Source of the DNA: Oopsacas minuta
Lineage: Eukaryota; Porifera; Hexactinellida; Lyssacinosida; Leucopsacidae
DNA length: 64,000 nt
Assembly (NCBI GenBank): GCA_024704765.1
Contig: JAKMXF010000111.1
Coordinates: 450,619-514,618 of the forward strand
Direction of reading: 5' to 3'
The notes under the pieces were generated by a model that searched no databases, was not told where the DNA came from, and saw nothing but the letters and a program-made list of their open reading frames with translations. This document shows, one piece after another, positions 1 to 12,100 of the stretch (position 1 is the stretch's first letter; each line of letters begins with the position of its first letter). Made by a program: the position numbers and the translations under genes.

Positions 1-214
1 GTTTATGAGTATAGGAGAGTAAATAGGATTAGTAGATTAACAGTCAGAGAGGGAGTTAGTCTTGTAATTATCAGATTTGACTTTTATCCGAATTCCTAGT
101 AAGATATCTCTTGATACAGAACACTGCAATTATTGCAACAGCTAAAATCGCAGCAATAACGAGCAATAAGAATACTATTACTGTAATTAAGACACCTTCT
201 TGAGCATAAACATT
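1..214. repeat. Inverted copy of receptor 3' end (left arm)
   Basis: The reverse complement of this stretch aligns without gaps to 13772-13985, with 3 mismatches by eye in 214 positions. The match covers the transmembrane/cytoplasmic coding part, the stop codon and about 70 bp of 3' flank. It is still matching at base 1, so the duplication continues out of the window. Similarity stops abruptly at 214, in the middle of coding sequence. Confidence 0.95.
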
Positions 215-279
215 TTCACTTTTTTGGATGGTAGCATATTGATTCTCATAAATTTGTGTTTCACGGTCGGTAATTCTGA
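71..279 (-). CDS. Terminal exon of an inverted receptor paralogue (partial)
   Basis: Read on the minus strand, an open frame runs from a possible acceptor near 280 to a TGA at 71-73. It gives about 20 hydrophilic residues, a single hydrophobic helix (VIVFLLLVIAAILAVAIIAVF) shared with the large receptor at 3175-13915, and the same short basic tail ending in SDKSQI. Only one residue of the shared part differs (Thr for Ala before the helix). The juxtamembrane segment upstream is unrelated to the + strand receptor. A further open stretch with a good donor (about 782-861, minus) could be the preceding exon, but it shows no recognised domain. Either this is the 3' end of a second receptor gene whose other exons are too diverged to see, or an isolated duplicated exon. 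Confidence 0.55.
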
Positions 280-3174
280 CTCAAAAAACTTTATGAATAA
301 TTACATGTGAACTTAGCAATCTTAATTGTCGTCTTCACGTTAAAACACAGGGGTTCAACATCTGCAGTAAATCGCACATTCTATGTAGACTTTTAATGTT
401 TGTGAGAAATTCTTACACATAACAATATGAATGCTTTTCTAATGAATTATAATGTGTAAAGCTACAGGTACACTTCTCTGGAAATTTGTTTAGACATATA
501 AGAGACATTATCATAAACATGCCGGCCTTCTTTTCATGCAATAATGAACTATAGCATAACTATTATTATATCGAACAAAATATCAGTAAGTTGGACGCAG
601 CTGATGTCCAAAGAACATCCCAATGTTTGCGAATTGACAACATCTTCCACAACATATACATAAATTCAAACTAAGGTAATTACTACAGAAATCCTTTTAG
701 CAACTAAGTATGAATTTGTGGAAATCAACATCACATGAGTTAAGATATCATTTATAGAAAATTATCTATTTCTTCTTACCACGCTGTCTATCTACAACTT
801 CACACAATGTATCAACCTTACTGATCTCTGAATTAATGTATTTATTCTGTGTTTTGTATAGTTATGCTACTATTACGATATTCATGTTATGGCGAGCGAA
901 TATTATCGACAATTATGAATTAAAGTTGAATGGCGTGAAAATCACTAAAATGGAATGAAAAATTTAACAAATTCTCCATATTTTCCAATTTTAACGCCAT
1001 CATCCTATTGGACTGCTAGAATTAATCATAGACAGACAAATGTCCTACTTCAGCACATCCCTATTTAGTACATGAATCGAAGAAATATTACGATATTGTT
1101 TACATCAAATTGGCTGTTGGAAAGCTAGAACATATATAATTACTACTGATATGATTAGTGAATTAATCACATCGAGTTTGGTCTTAAGAGTTAAGGTAAT
1201 TAGACTTTGCTCACTTAGATATCTCTATGAACAGATATACGTGGCTAATTAATATTTCATATTACCTTGAATAATATCCACCCCTGAAGCTCCTCTATAT
1301 ATTGGTTTGTAAGGATAAATACATATAACGCAAACACAAGTATGATTATATCGAATTATTGTGTTTAAAATATCAAAACTATGTTGTGGAAGGTTTTATT
1401 TGCACTAGCTCGGGATGCGGATATTCCTATTAGATCTCTCCTTTATTCCATACCCGTGTTGACATATTTTACTAGCTTTAAAATTGGGATCTGATAGTAT
1501 ACTTTAGGGGTATAGCCAGTGGCAGTGCCAGGGGGGAGAGGAAAAACGGGGGCATTTGCCCCGGGTCTGACAGATCCTCAGACCACCACTGCCAATTATA
1601 TAATAAGATTTTGTCCTCGGTTTGAAATCCTGGCACCGTCCCTGCGAATAGCACATAATTTTACCTTCTAGGGATTTTTCAGCAGAAAATATGTTTCTTC
1701 AATAAATCAATAGAAATAATTGATATAGCAATAGTAATAGCTGGCGATGAAAATTCTTCTATTCATCCAGAATTATTAATAAACATCATGGGCGGACCAA
1801 GGCGCTGATAATTGGGGGCAAAACTGGGCAGTGGAGGAGTTAGGTCATTATGCAATATACATTCGATAGTATAATCTTGATGAGACAGTGGGATTGACAC
1901 ACAAAACTTGATACGTATGCCCAAAGTGTGAATCACTAGTCAGATGTGACTATTTACTTGGACAATTGATTCCCTTAATGAATACACGTATTTCAAAAAT
2001 AGAAATGAAAGTCATTTTGCCGCCCTGTGGAGCATCAAATTCTTTCTAGTCAGTAATGTTTTTCAAGATAGTTTTACAAAAATAAGCACTTCTATTTCGC
2101 TCCACGTCCTCGGAGGCCCTTAAATCGCTATATTTCCTCGAATTTGGTGACTCTGACTCAGTTGGGGATGCTTATGACTCTCGATCCTAAAAACTTTTGG
2201 ACTCCTGATATGTGCACAGAGCTAGAATGAGCTATATAAGTAAGCAAATCCATCGAATAGATCGCTTCATTTCACATACATTGAGACTAGAATAGTACTG
2301 ATAGTATTCTAACTGTGTAATTTTCTCAATCTTGCTGTTAACTTTGCATCTTCAACAGATAAGATAATATGTTCAGGTAATATATTTTTAGATAAGCGCA
2401 GTAGAGTATTCAATCGGAGACAAGACGCGTGGCGGATCCAGGGGCGCCGTGAGCGGGGGGGGGACTATCCCTCCATCAGGATATATTGCATGATATGGAA
2501 TCATGAAAATCATGTCAATACACTGAATAATTGGCCCAGTTTGCAAACCGTAAATCTTAAGCTCTCTTTGCTCGCATATTAACCTCAATAGAATATTGAT
2601 CAATCTACGGACGGTTAGTAACGTAATTATTCGAAAATTACCTTATACAAATGGATGCAAGTCATAAATATGTTTATAAACACAACTAGCGCGCTTCGCT
2701 GGCTAGGTCCCTGCGGGACGGGCGGAAATATCCTTGAACTTTGTCACTTGTTTTGCATAAGTATGAAACAGCTACATTACAAAAAATGAGGAGCACTTAA
2801 TGCTCTGTAGCTAATAAAAATAATGTTTTCTGTATAGTGGTCTTCTCAGGAAGTTTGCTACGAAGTGATTTTCAACCTTTTTGTATAATAACGCCTTTTC
2901 CAGGGGGAAATATTCCCCGGATTAACCGTTGAATCAAAATCTAGAACATCATTTGAATTATTGTCGAAAAGGTGTGAAAAATTGATTAATTATATGATAA
3001 ATAAGTATACGTATGTATACACCTGACGAACATCAACAACGAATAGAATTACAGGTTACGTTCGGTGTAATACAGTTCGTTCATCAGGATATTAACTATA
3101 CACCAAAGCGTTACTCATACATGGAAGTTCTGTATAATGTATAAATCATACTTTGCTTCGCTAATATATTGCAG
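280..3174. other. Spacer/introns, no recognised exons
   Basis: No protein domain was recognised on either strand. There are G-rich repeat remnants at about 1500-1600, 1790-1840 and 2430-2470 (the last resembles 28540-28580). A GC-rich stretch at about 2690-2730 shares the core CGCTTCGCTGGCTAGGTC, with mismatches, with about 10370-10390. The signal-peptide exon of the + strand receptor should lie in this interval but could not be identified. Confidence 0.5.
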
Positions 3175-6100
3175 GAAACATAGAACTAAATTCTCTTAAT
3201 TACACTCTTTCATATCCAGGTGCAAATTTTGGACTTCCAGATAATGGATGCCAAGGAATTACATCTAGTGGAAAGTGTATAAACTATGTTAATAATGCGA
3301 TCGGAATAAATTGGGAGAATTCTAAAGCTCTATGCACAGCACCTCAAACAATAGCTTCTATTTCTTCCAGCGAAGAGAATGATGTGTTGTACAGCCTCAC
3401 TGATGTATCTACTGGCTACGTAGATTGCTGGATAGGATTTAATGACATAATTACAGAGAATTCATTTGGGTGGGTTGACGACAGCTCAGTTAGCTATACA
3501 AACTGGGGCTATGGTCAGCCAAATGAGGGATCAGGAGATGAAGACTGTGTACAAATAACTCCAGACTCTTATTGGTATGATATTTCATGTGAAGACATTA
3601 AGCACTGCTTATTTTGCAGTTCTGAAGGTAAAATATTTAATATTATTAGATGCATTATTTCTGATATTTTAATCATTATATCAATTTCTAGTTGACAGAT
3701 TTGGACGTGTTGTTCCAGAAGCAGGCTTGGGAGATTTTACAATCTTAACCCAAGACACTACACTATACTGCATTGAGGAGGGAACATACTCTTTAACCTG
3801 GCGCTCTACTTTCATAGGTGGATATAGTGACATTATCATTATTCCCACTCCTAATACGCACGGTGAAAGTGAGTTAGATATCCGCTGGATGAGCCGGGCT
3901 ACTATATGTGTGAGGCTACGATAAACAATGGGATACCTAAGATGTATACAGTAGCATTATTGAAATCTGGAATCTATCAAGGTAATCAAAATTCAAGTCT
4001 GTAGCACCTAGAAGGTCCTTAATCTATTCTAAACAAATACTATTCGCAGTTTTATATGAACGCACTAAACCAGGAATTATATAATATTTCAATGCATCAA
4101 AAAATTTGCTGAAAATTCCTATTATTGTTAAAGTGTTATGTATGATCATTTAGTGGACCCATTCGGAGAAGATGTGATTAACTCATTTTTCCAAGCTTTA
4201 AGTGACAACACTATCCTAACTACAAGCCAAACTATATACTGCCTCGCGAGCACAGAAGATACCTTGAGATTTAACTGGGTGTACATTAATGCAGACGGTA
4301 TTGCAACAACCTTACCTCATGTAATGGGTACCAGCAAGGGAGTTAGTGCTTTGTATATAAACACTGCTAATCCAGGTTCATACAGCTGTGAAGCGACACT
4401 TAATGATGGAACCAAAAGTATATATACTGTAATTCTTGCGCCAACTCTGTATACAGGTAACCAACTATGTTTACTACTAATGAATTCAGATTATACTGTC
4501 ACAAAAGATACTTTTAGCAATGCCTTCAGGCAATGTTGCAACTGAATAGTCCAATATTGGCTGCTGCCGAGTATCAGTATTCGGTATTCGGTTGACTGAA
4601 TATATTTGGCTGATCGACTATCTATTCGGTCGGAGAAGTTTCAACCTTGAATTCAAACAACTTAATTTTCCTGGGAAAATCTCAGATAACTAAAATTTTT
4701 CACTTTTTTGGCTGATTTCTCTGGAAAACATAGATTTTGAAAGTGATTAATTTATAAACTATCTGAGGTCTTTTTACGGAAGGTACTGTTATTAGACAAA
4801 AAGATTTTTCACTTTCAAAATCAAAATTTTCCAAAAATCATCCTAAAGTGAGCAAAGATGAAACTTTGGTGGATTTCAGTATTACATATCAAACTTGGTT
4901 GCATTCCTGGTGGTTAGCGGAATTTCGGTTACACGAGATTTTTTCTAAGAAATGATGTAGCATGAAACATGTCAATAGCTTCATATTGAATCTCCTAATC
5001 CCTAGATCCAATAATTGGATGTGATGCAATTACTGACAACGGTAATTGCTACAGATATATCTACATCGCTAGCGGGCTTAGCTTTTCTGATGCTCAATCC
5101 AGTTGTGAAGCAAATGGAGGAGATCTAGCTTCAATATTTTCTAGTAGAGAAGATAACTTGTTGAGAAGTCTAGTACCTAATAGTGATACCAATTGCTGGA
5201 TAGGGTTGGAAAACTTTGATGCCGATGCAGCCCAACATGCGTGGATTGATGGCACTCCTGTTGAATACCATGATTTTGACCTCAACAGTTGTAGACGTCG
5301 TAGAGGTCTTGAACTCGATGAACCAGTTAGATATCGTAGAACTATTGTAGATTGTTTGAGTATTGCTGTTCGAGGTACCTGGCGTACAGGTTCTTGTACT
5401 AGTACAAAATCTTGCTACTTTTGCACGAATAAAGGTAAATTTGTAACAATATTAATATTTAGAATTCAATCAAATATCGCATCTCATGATTCATTATATA
5501 TTCCAGTGAGAAAGATGTTTGCAATGCAATGAATATTTATGTTTGTGTAGTGAGTCAATTTGGACAACTTATTGAACCAAACCAATACACAAGTTTGTCT
5601 GATAATGCTATTCTGACTGCTTCAACAACTCTACACTGTATTACAGAACCGCTAGGCAATTCACAGGTTATCTGGAGTTATGTCGGTCTAGATGGGACAA
5701 CAAGTAAGACGTTTGATGTTGCAACAGATGCTACTACGGGGTTAGTTCATTGGATGTAGACATAAATACTCCTGGATACTACAGCTGTGAAGTGACACAG
5801 TTCAGAGGAGAGGATAGGAAGAAGTATACTACAGCACTACTCAATCCATATATCACAACAGGTATGTATATATTAATCTGTAGGAATTGGAGATAGGTTT
5901 ACTTACTAACAAATATTCAATATTCCTATAGTGATTTCAGCTGGAGATACACGGTATTATACACACGGATTAGACAAAGATGGTATTCTCCTATTTTGCA
6001 AAAGTTTTGATCACTCGGTAACATTTGGGAACATTGCATGGAGAACAGCTTCCTCCGTTGAATACCCTAACCCTCTAGATGTTAGTAATATCCCTTCAGA

Positions 6101-9100
6101 CTTCTATATGATTGATTGTATTGATAAGAGTACTGGTAACAAGCTATTTACTGTTGATTTACGTATTCAAGGTTTGTCATACACTGTGTAGCTTATTACT
6201 AACCAATATAGAATGTGTTTATTAATTATTTTCTTACAGGTCCGCCTGTTGGAACTATCCAAGAATTGAATATTGAGACATTTTCTCTCCCTCCTCCTCT
6301 ACTAAATAAAGCATATGTTCCTTACAGTATAACAAGAATAGATCTTAGTATTAATGTGATGTACACCAATATGGGTTGGAAAGGTCCTGTAACCGAATCC
6401 TCTGATAGTAATTTACGAGTAACAGGATTCGCAAGTGTTGATATGGGTGAATACTACTTTTATGCCATTAACTGGGATAAAGAGCAACAGTTAGCTTTAC
6501 GGATCCTGATTGAAGGTTTGTTCTGTTTTGAAAAGATTGATAGAAATTATGACAGAATTATTATACAAATTGAATTATATAAATATTCCTCTAGTTTATT
6601 CACTCGGAATCTTCCAAGGGGGTTCCATTTTCTATTTGGAGGAAAATTCAATTGTAGAAAATAGCGGTAGACTCAACTGTGCAGATTATGACCAATCTAA
6701 AATAACCTGGTGGTTTTCTGTATTCCAACCGAATAATCCACAAGTTGTCGAAAGTGACACAGGTACTAGCCAATTGACATTAGGACACTTACCTGCAGGC
6801 CTTCTCTATTGTGAGATACGAGAAAGAGGAGCATACGCGTCTACCTATCACCATCTTGTTCTCAATGATCCAAGTCTTACAGGTTAGATAACTTCCTATA
6901 CATTCTCCATATATAATCCCAAATGTAAATTTTTTGAGTTAGTCTGTATATGTATAACCACTTCCTCCAACGCCTGTTTCTCAATGATATTTGATTATTA
7001 TTATTATTATATGACTAAGGCTGTTGGTTGAATATAGAAATTTACAAGAAATTTTTCTTCTGAGAAACCCAAAAATTTCAATTCATCAAAGCTGTAAATT
7101 CGTGTTTTTTTCTAATGGAGCACAAAAATTGATTATTCAATAAAATCTTTCGTCAATTTCCTTACTTATAGATTTAAGTTTCACTGATGTGAAGCATAAT
7201 TCCTCTTTCCCTGCTTATTGAAGTTGCCTATTTATAGAGACCTCTATTATAGAGATTGCACTGTTTCAACCAGACAATCTCAGGCCTCAAATATGTATTC
7301 ATAATGTGCATTGAATTAATAAATGTATCTGCATGATTTTCCACAGTTGTTGAAGAATCAAATTCTTACATATTCACAAGAGATCAACAAAGCGAATTGT
7401 TATTATGTCACAAAGCTGACAACTCTCTTAATTCTGCTTTCCTTATTTGGAGAGAAGTGGGTCAGACAAAATTGTATGTAAATCCTCTATCAACAAACGA
7501 TATACAAATATACAGAAGATATCTTATGGAATGCATTGATGCTGTCACGAATGAAACAATATTAACAATAGACCTCTTGCTACAAGGTTTGATTGATTCA
7601 ATTTATCAACATATTAGCTAAATACTATACTCGTGTACCAAAATAACGATAATCATATACAATGGATGCCAGTTATAAGAACATCCTTGGGAGTATCAAT
7701 TAGTGCATGTTGTTATAACCGGCATACCGTAATACAATAATACAGTCAACATCCGATAACTTGAACACTGAAATGTGTTTGCATAATCGAATCTTCGTGT
7801 TAACGGATGTATACTATATATGAAAATCGTTTTCCAGAGCATCTTGCTAATAACCGGCATCCACTACACTGTACTTGTTATTGTTTGTATTTACTACATT
7901 TATAGGACCAGTTTTGATAACACTTTATGATGGATTCTATGAGAGTGCTATATCAACGTCAGCATCATTAAACTACAGAGCTCAGGATGTAGTACTAAGT
8001 GCTAATGTAGTTGGTAGATGGATGAAGCCTGATCAAACTTATGTCGAAGATAGCTCTATTACATTCTCAACTTTTGAATTGTCTGATGTAGGAATGTATA
8101 CCTTTTCGATCCCTAATTGGGATTTGAATAGTGGATATACAGGAGATTCAACAATAGAATTTACTGGTATGTATTTACAGCGTTTCCTACCTGTAGTGCA
8201 TGGATCAGGTCTACAGGATCTCAAAAATTCGTATTAAAATCTATGGAAGGGGTCCACGGGTGAAAAGGGTTGGGATACGCTGATCTATATGCTATTATTT
8301 TACCGACATTATTCTCATTAGTTTATCAAGCTGGACTTCTAATAACTGCAAATACGTATGAAGAATTGCCTAACTATTCCGTGATTCCTGCTAGCACGAC
8401 TCTATACTGCATAGATACAGTTGACAATGAAGTTGAATGGCAATATGAAGATCTAGCTGGTACCATTACTAATATCGAGTCTTTTACAGAGTCAGAGACT
8501 GGAGTTAGTTTATTGAGTGTAAGCATTGATGAACCTGGATTCTACAGGTGTACTTTGGATACCATTAGTAATAAATATATTCATACTACTGTCATTCTTA
8601 ACACTTCAATCTATACAAGTATGTATACAGATTTCAAATATTTGCATATATAACAAACAAGTGCATGTAGCATGAACAAGGCATAATCTCTTTCTCTAGT
8701 TGTCCAGCAGGTGGGTCAATTATTCACATACACGATTGGAATAGATGCAGCGAGCACGAGCCTAATCTGTGTAGGAGAAGGGAGTCGAATTTTTATAGAT
8801 ACTGATTCGACAGAAGAACTGAGTAACCCTTTAGAGGTTAGAAGTATCCCAAATGATGGAAATACGCGCACGATTCAATGTAGAGATACAGATATTGATA
8901 GCAAGATTTTCTCTTTCTACCTCTTTATACAAGGTCTGTTACATAATGTACAGATAGTCTCTATTTTAATAAGAACAGGATAAGTGGATTACAGTTGTGG
9001 AACTATCATGAATAATTGTACAATACGCAACGAGTTCTATCCGCTAACAATATTTCTTGTTTAAAGTATCTGCGGTCAACTACAATTACATTAACACACG

Positions 9101-12100
9101 AATATATCGAAATACCCGCTTATATCAAAACCTTAAATTGCATTATGCTACCAAACCTTCAAATTGACATAAATTACACTAATTTTATTGAACTCAGTTT
9201 ATATCGAAGTAATTATCGTGGTCCCTTGAGCTTACTGGTAATGCCAATAAATATAATGTAATTTCCACAACAGGACCACCAGTCATAACGCTAGATGCTG
9301 GAACATCCGACAACTACGAACTGCTATCACCAGAAATCAATTCAGCATATGTCAATCTTAAGTCTCCTAACGTAGGCCTACATGTGAATATTCCAGGTAG
9401 ATGGCAGAGGCCAGATGAGATATTTGTGGAAGATATCTCGATAATCTTTCCAGTATTTGACTTAACATATGAAGGTTTATACAAGTTCTATGTCATTAAT
9501 TGGGACAATGAGGAAACACTAGCTATGCAGATATTGATTACAGGTATGGTATAATTGTATTATCAAAGTATTCCTTAGTTTATATTTTTTCTTTCTGATT
9601 AGTGTATCCATTTGGAGAAAGGATTGATGAGAATACGTACAGAGCTATTTTCGAAAAAAATTCATACTTGACTGCTAGTACAACTCTCTACTGTAAAGGA
9701 GCGACTGACTTGGCTTTTGTCGCCATTGGAAGTGACTCCCAAACTCCAATTGATTCTGGGTCTGAAGTTAGTATATTTGATGCTGAGTCCCCTGGTCTAT
9801 ATATTTGTAGCAGCACTGAGACTTATCAAATACCTCTTATTGACGAATCAATACATACACGTAGGTTGAACGAACAATTTTAGTCATATGTGAGGAAGCT
9901 GCTCATCCCGCTAATTCCGAACACTTTTCATGTGCTTCCAACGCCCATAGAGTAAACATCCGAATCATTATTCACGTATACGATTGTTAAATATATCCAG
10001 TTTATATTCTATTCTTTAATAGCTATACAAGCATCAAACTCCTACACATATACACGAGATGTAGACAGAAATGATGCATCCCTTGTATGTATTACACCTG
10101 ACAACAGTGATCCATTTTTCCAATTTTGGGTTGATATTGAGGGGAATATGATTTCAAATTCTTACTACCTAAACGTGGATGGACTTGAGGATGGAATAAA
10201 TCTATTAATCTGTATATCATCTAGTTCTACGAATACAATAGCACTGACTGCAGACATATTCATACAAGGTTTGTTGACTTCAATAACAACAGAATCGTAA
10301 CTGGCTCTTACTATACGGGTCTATACTCTAGTGATCATAGTAGTATTTGTGTAGTATATTTTATAACCAGCGCGTTTCGCTTGCTAGGTCTCTATATAGA
10401 TATAATGTACCTTGTTGTTCCAACAGGTCCTCCTGAAATCACCCTGAATACAGGTACAGTAGAGAGTTATAATTCTCTTACTCCTGGTGACAACACAGCT
10501 AGTATAAATCTTCAAGCACAGAATGTAGTTCTAGCAACTAATCTAGCTGGTAGATGGCAGAGACCAAATGGAACATTTGTTGAAGATGACTCGATAACAT
10601 TTCCAACTTTTGAGATATCAGATCAGGGAGTATACAAGTATTATGTGAATAATTGGGATAAAATGGAAACATTAGCTATTCAGATACAACTATCAGGTAC
10701 ATCTCTATCTTATATGTATTATATTGTTGTATGTAAATCCATGCAAACGACAAAAAACCTTTAAAAGAAATCGAATGGGAATAATACATTCCTAATGTTA
10801 CAACTCACAAGCATAATCTGATTATTAAAACTTTAACTGCCGACAAGGAATAAAAATATTCACACTAGAAGAATCCTATACCCGAGGTGCACATTCACCC
10901 CCAGAAAGGACCCATGCACCAATTTTCATGTCAATCGAAACAGGAGATTTCTCAGGGTACCCCGCACTGACGGAAGTAGTACACCGTCCATTGCAATAGG
11001 CTATTTCTCTATAGGAACTGAATTAACAATACTTTTCTTGGATAAATGTATAGTCTCTAACTTAACACATTTCTTAACAATATACTTTAGTGTTTACATT
11101 TGGAGAAGAGATGGCATCAAATGTATACGAATATTTATCAGATCTTTCAGTATTGACTACAAATACTACTCTATATTGCATAACAGAGAAGATAGACATT
11201 CCAGAAGTAATCTGGAACTATGAAGATCTACAAGGTGTCAGGATATCACTATCTGCTGATACGGATTTCTTCACCGGGTTTAGTTCATTACTCGTAACAA
11301 CAGATAAATCAGGCTACTATAGCTGTGACGTCACAGAAAATGGCATCAATAAGACGTATACTATTGCCGTTATGAATCCATATGTGTATACAGGTGTGTT
11401 GCATTAGTTTTCACAGGTAAATGTATATCAGCTGATATTTGTATTATTGCTAGTTGTTGAGGTTACTGATTCATACTCATACACTGTGGGGATAGACAAA
11501 GAGGTTGCATTTCTATTCTGTCACTCATCAGGCAATTCAATCCCATTTCAAGATTATGGTTGGAGAGAGCTTGGCTCTACTGTGAGAACTCAGAACCCTC
11601 TAGACATTGCAGACATTCCTGACGACGGAAACACCCATGCAATGGGATGTTTTGAATCGTTGGAAAATTCAGAAATATTTTTAGTTAATGTAATTATTCA
11701 AGGTTTGTTGTGTATTGCTTGTATAATGCATACCAAACTAGTGTGCTCTTATCAGCTTTATCTCCATTGTATACATTTCCAAATGATTATATATTCTTTC
11801 AACAGGCCCACTCGTCATAACATTGGATACTGGAAATGTCGTATCATTCAGTCAGGTGTTTCCTTACATAAATACGGTATATGTTAATCATCAAGAGAGT
11901 TTGGTTCGTCTTGAAGCCAACGTAGAGGGTACATGGTCGTGGCCTGCTGGAACTAATGCTGCTAGAACATTAGATGTATCTTCTTTTCAAATAAGTATAC
12001 AGGGATTGTATACCTTCTACATTGATAATTGGGAGAAAGAAAGCGTAGCAGCTATGCAAATCTTAATTACTTGTGAGTATTTACATATTATTTGGAATAC

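Noticed and set aside
1260..1330. Minus-strand stretch ending in VDIIIQG with a GT donor, resembling a type B module end
   Set aside because: Only the last five residues resemble the module; the rest lacks the C-W-C pattern, so it is probably chance.
2388..2603. 71-codon frame on the minus strand
   Set aside because: Overlaps a G-rich repeat remnant, has no domain and no splice context consistent with the inverted receptor copy.
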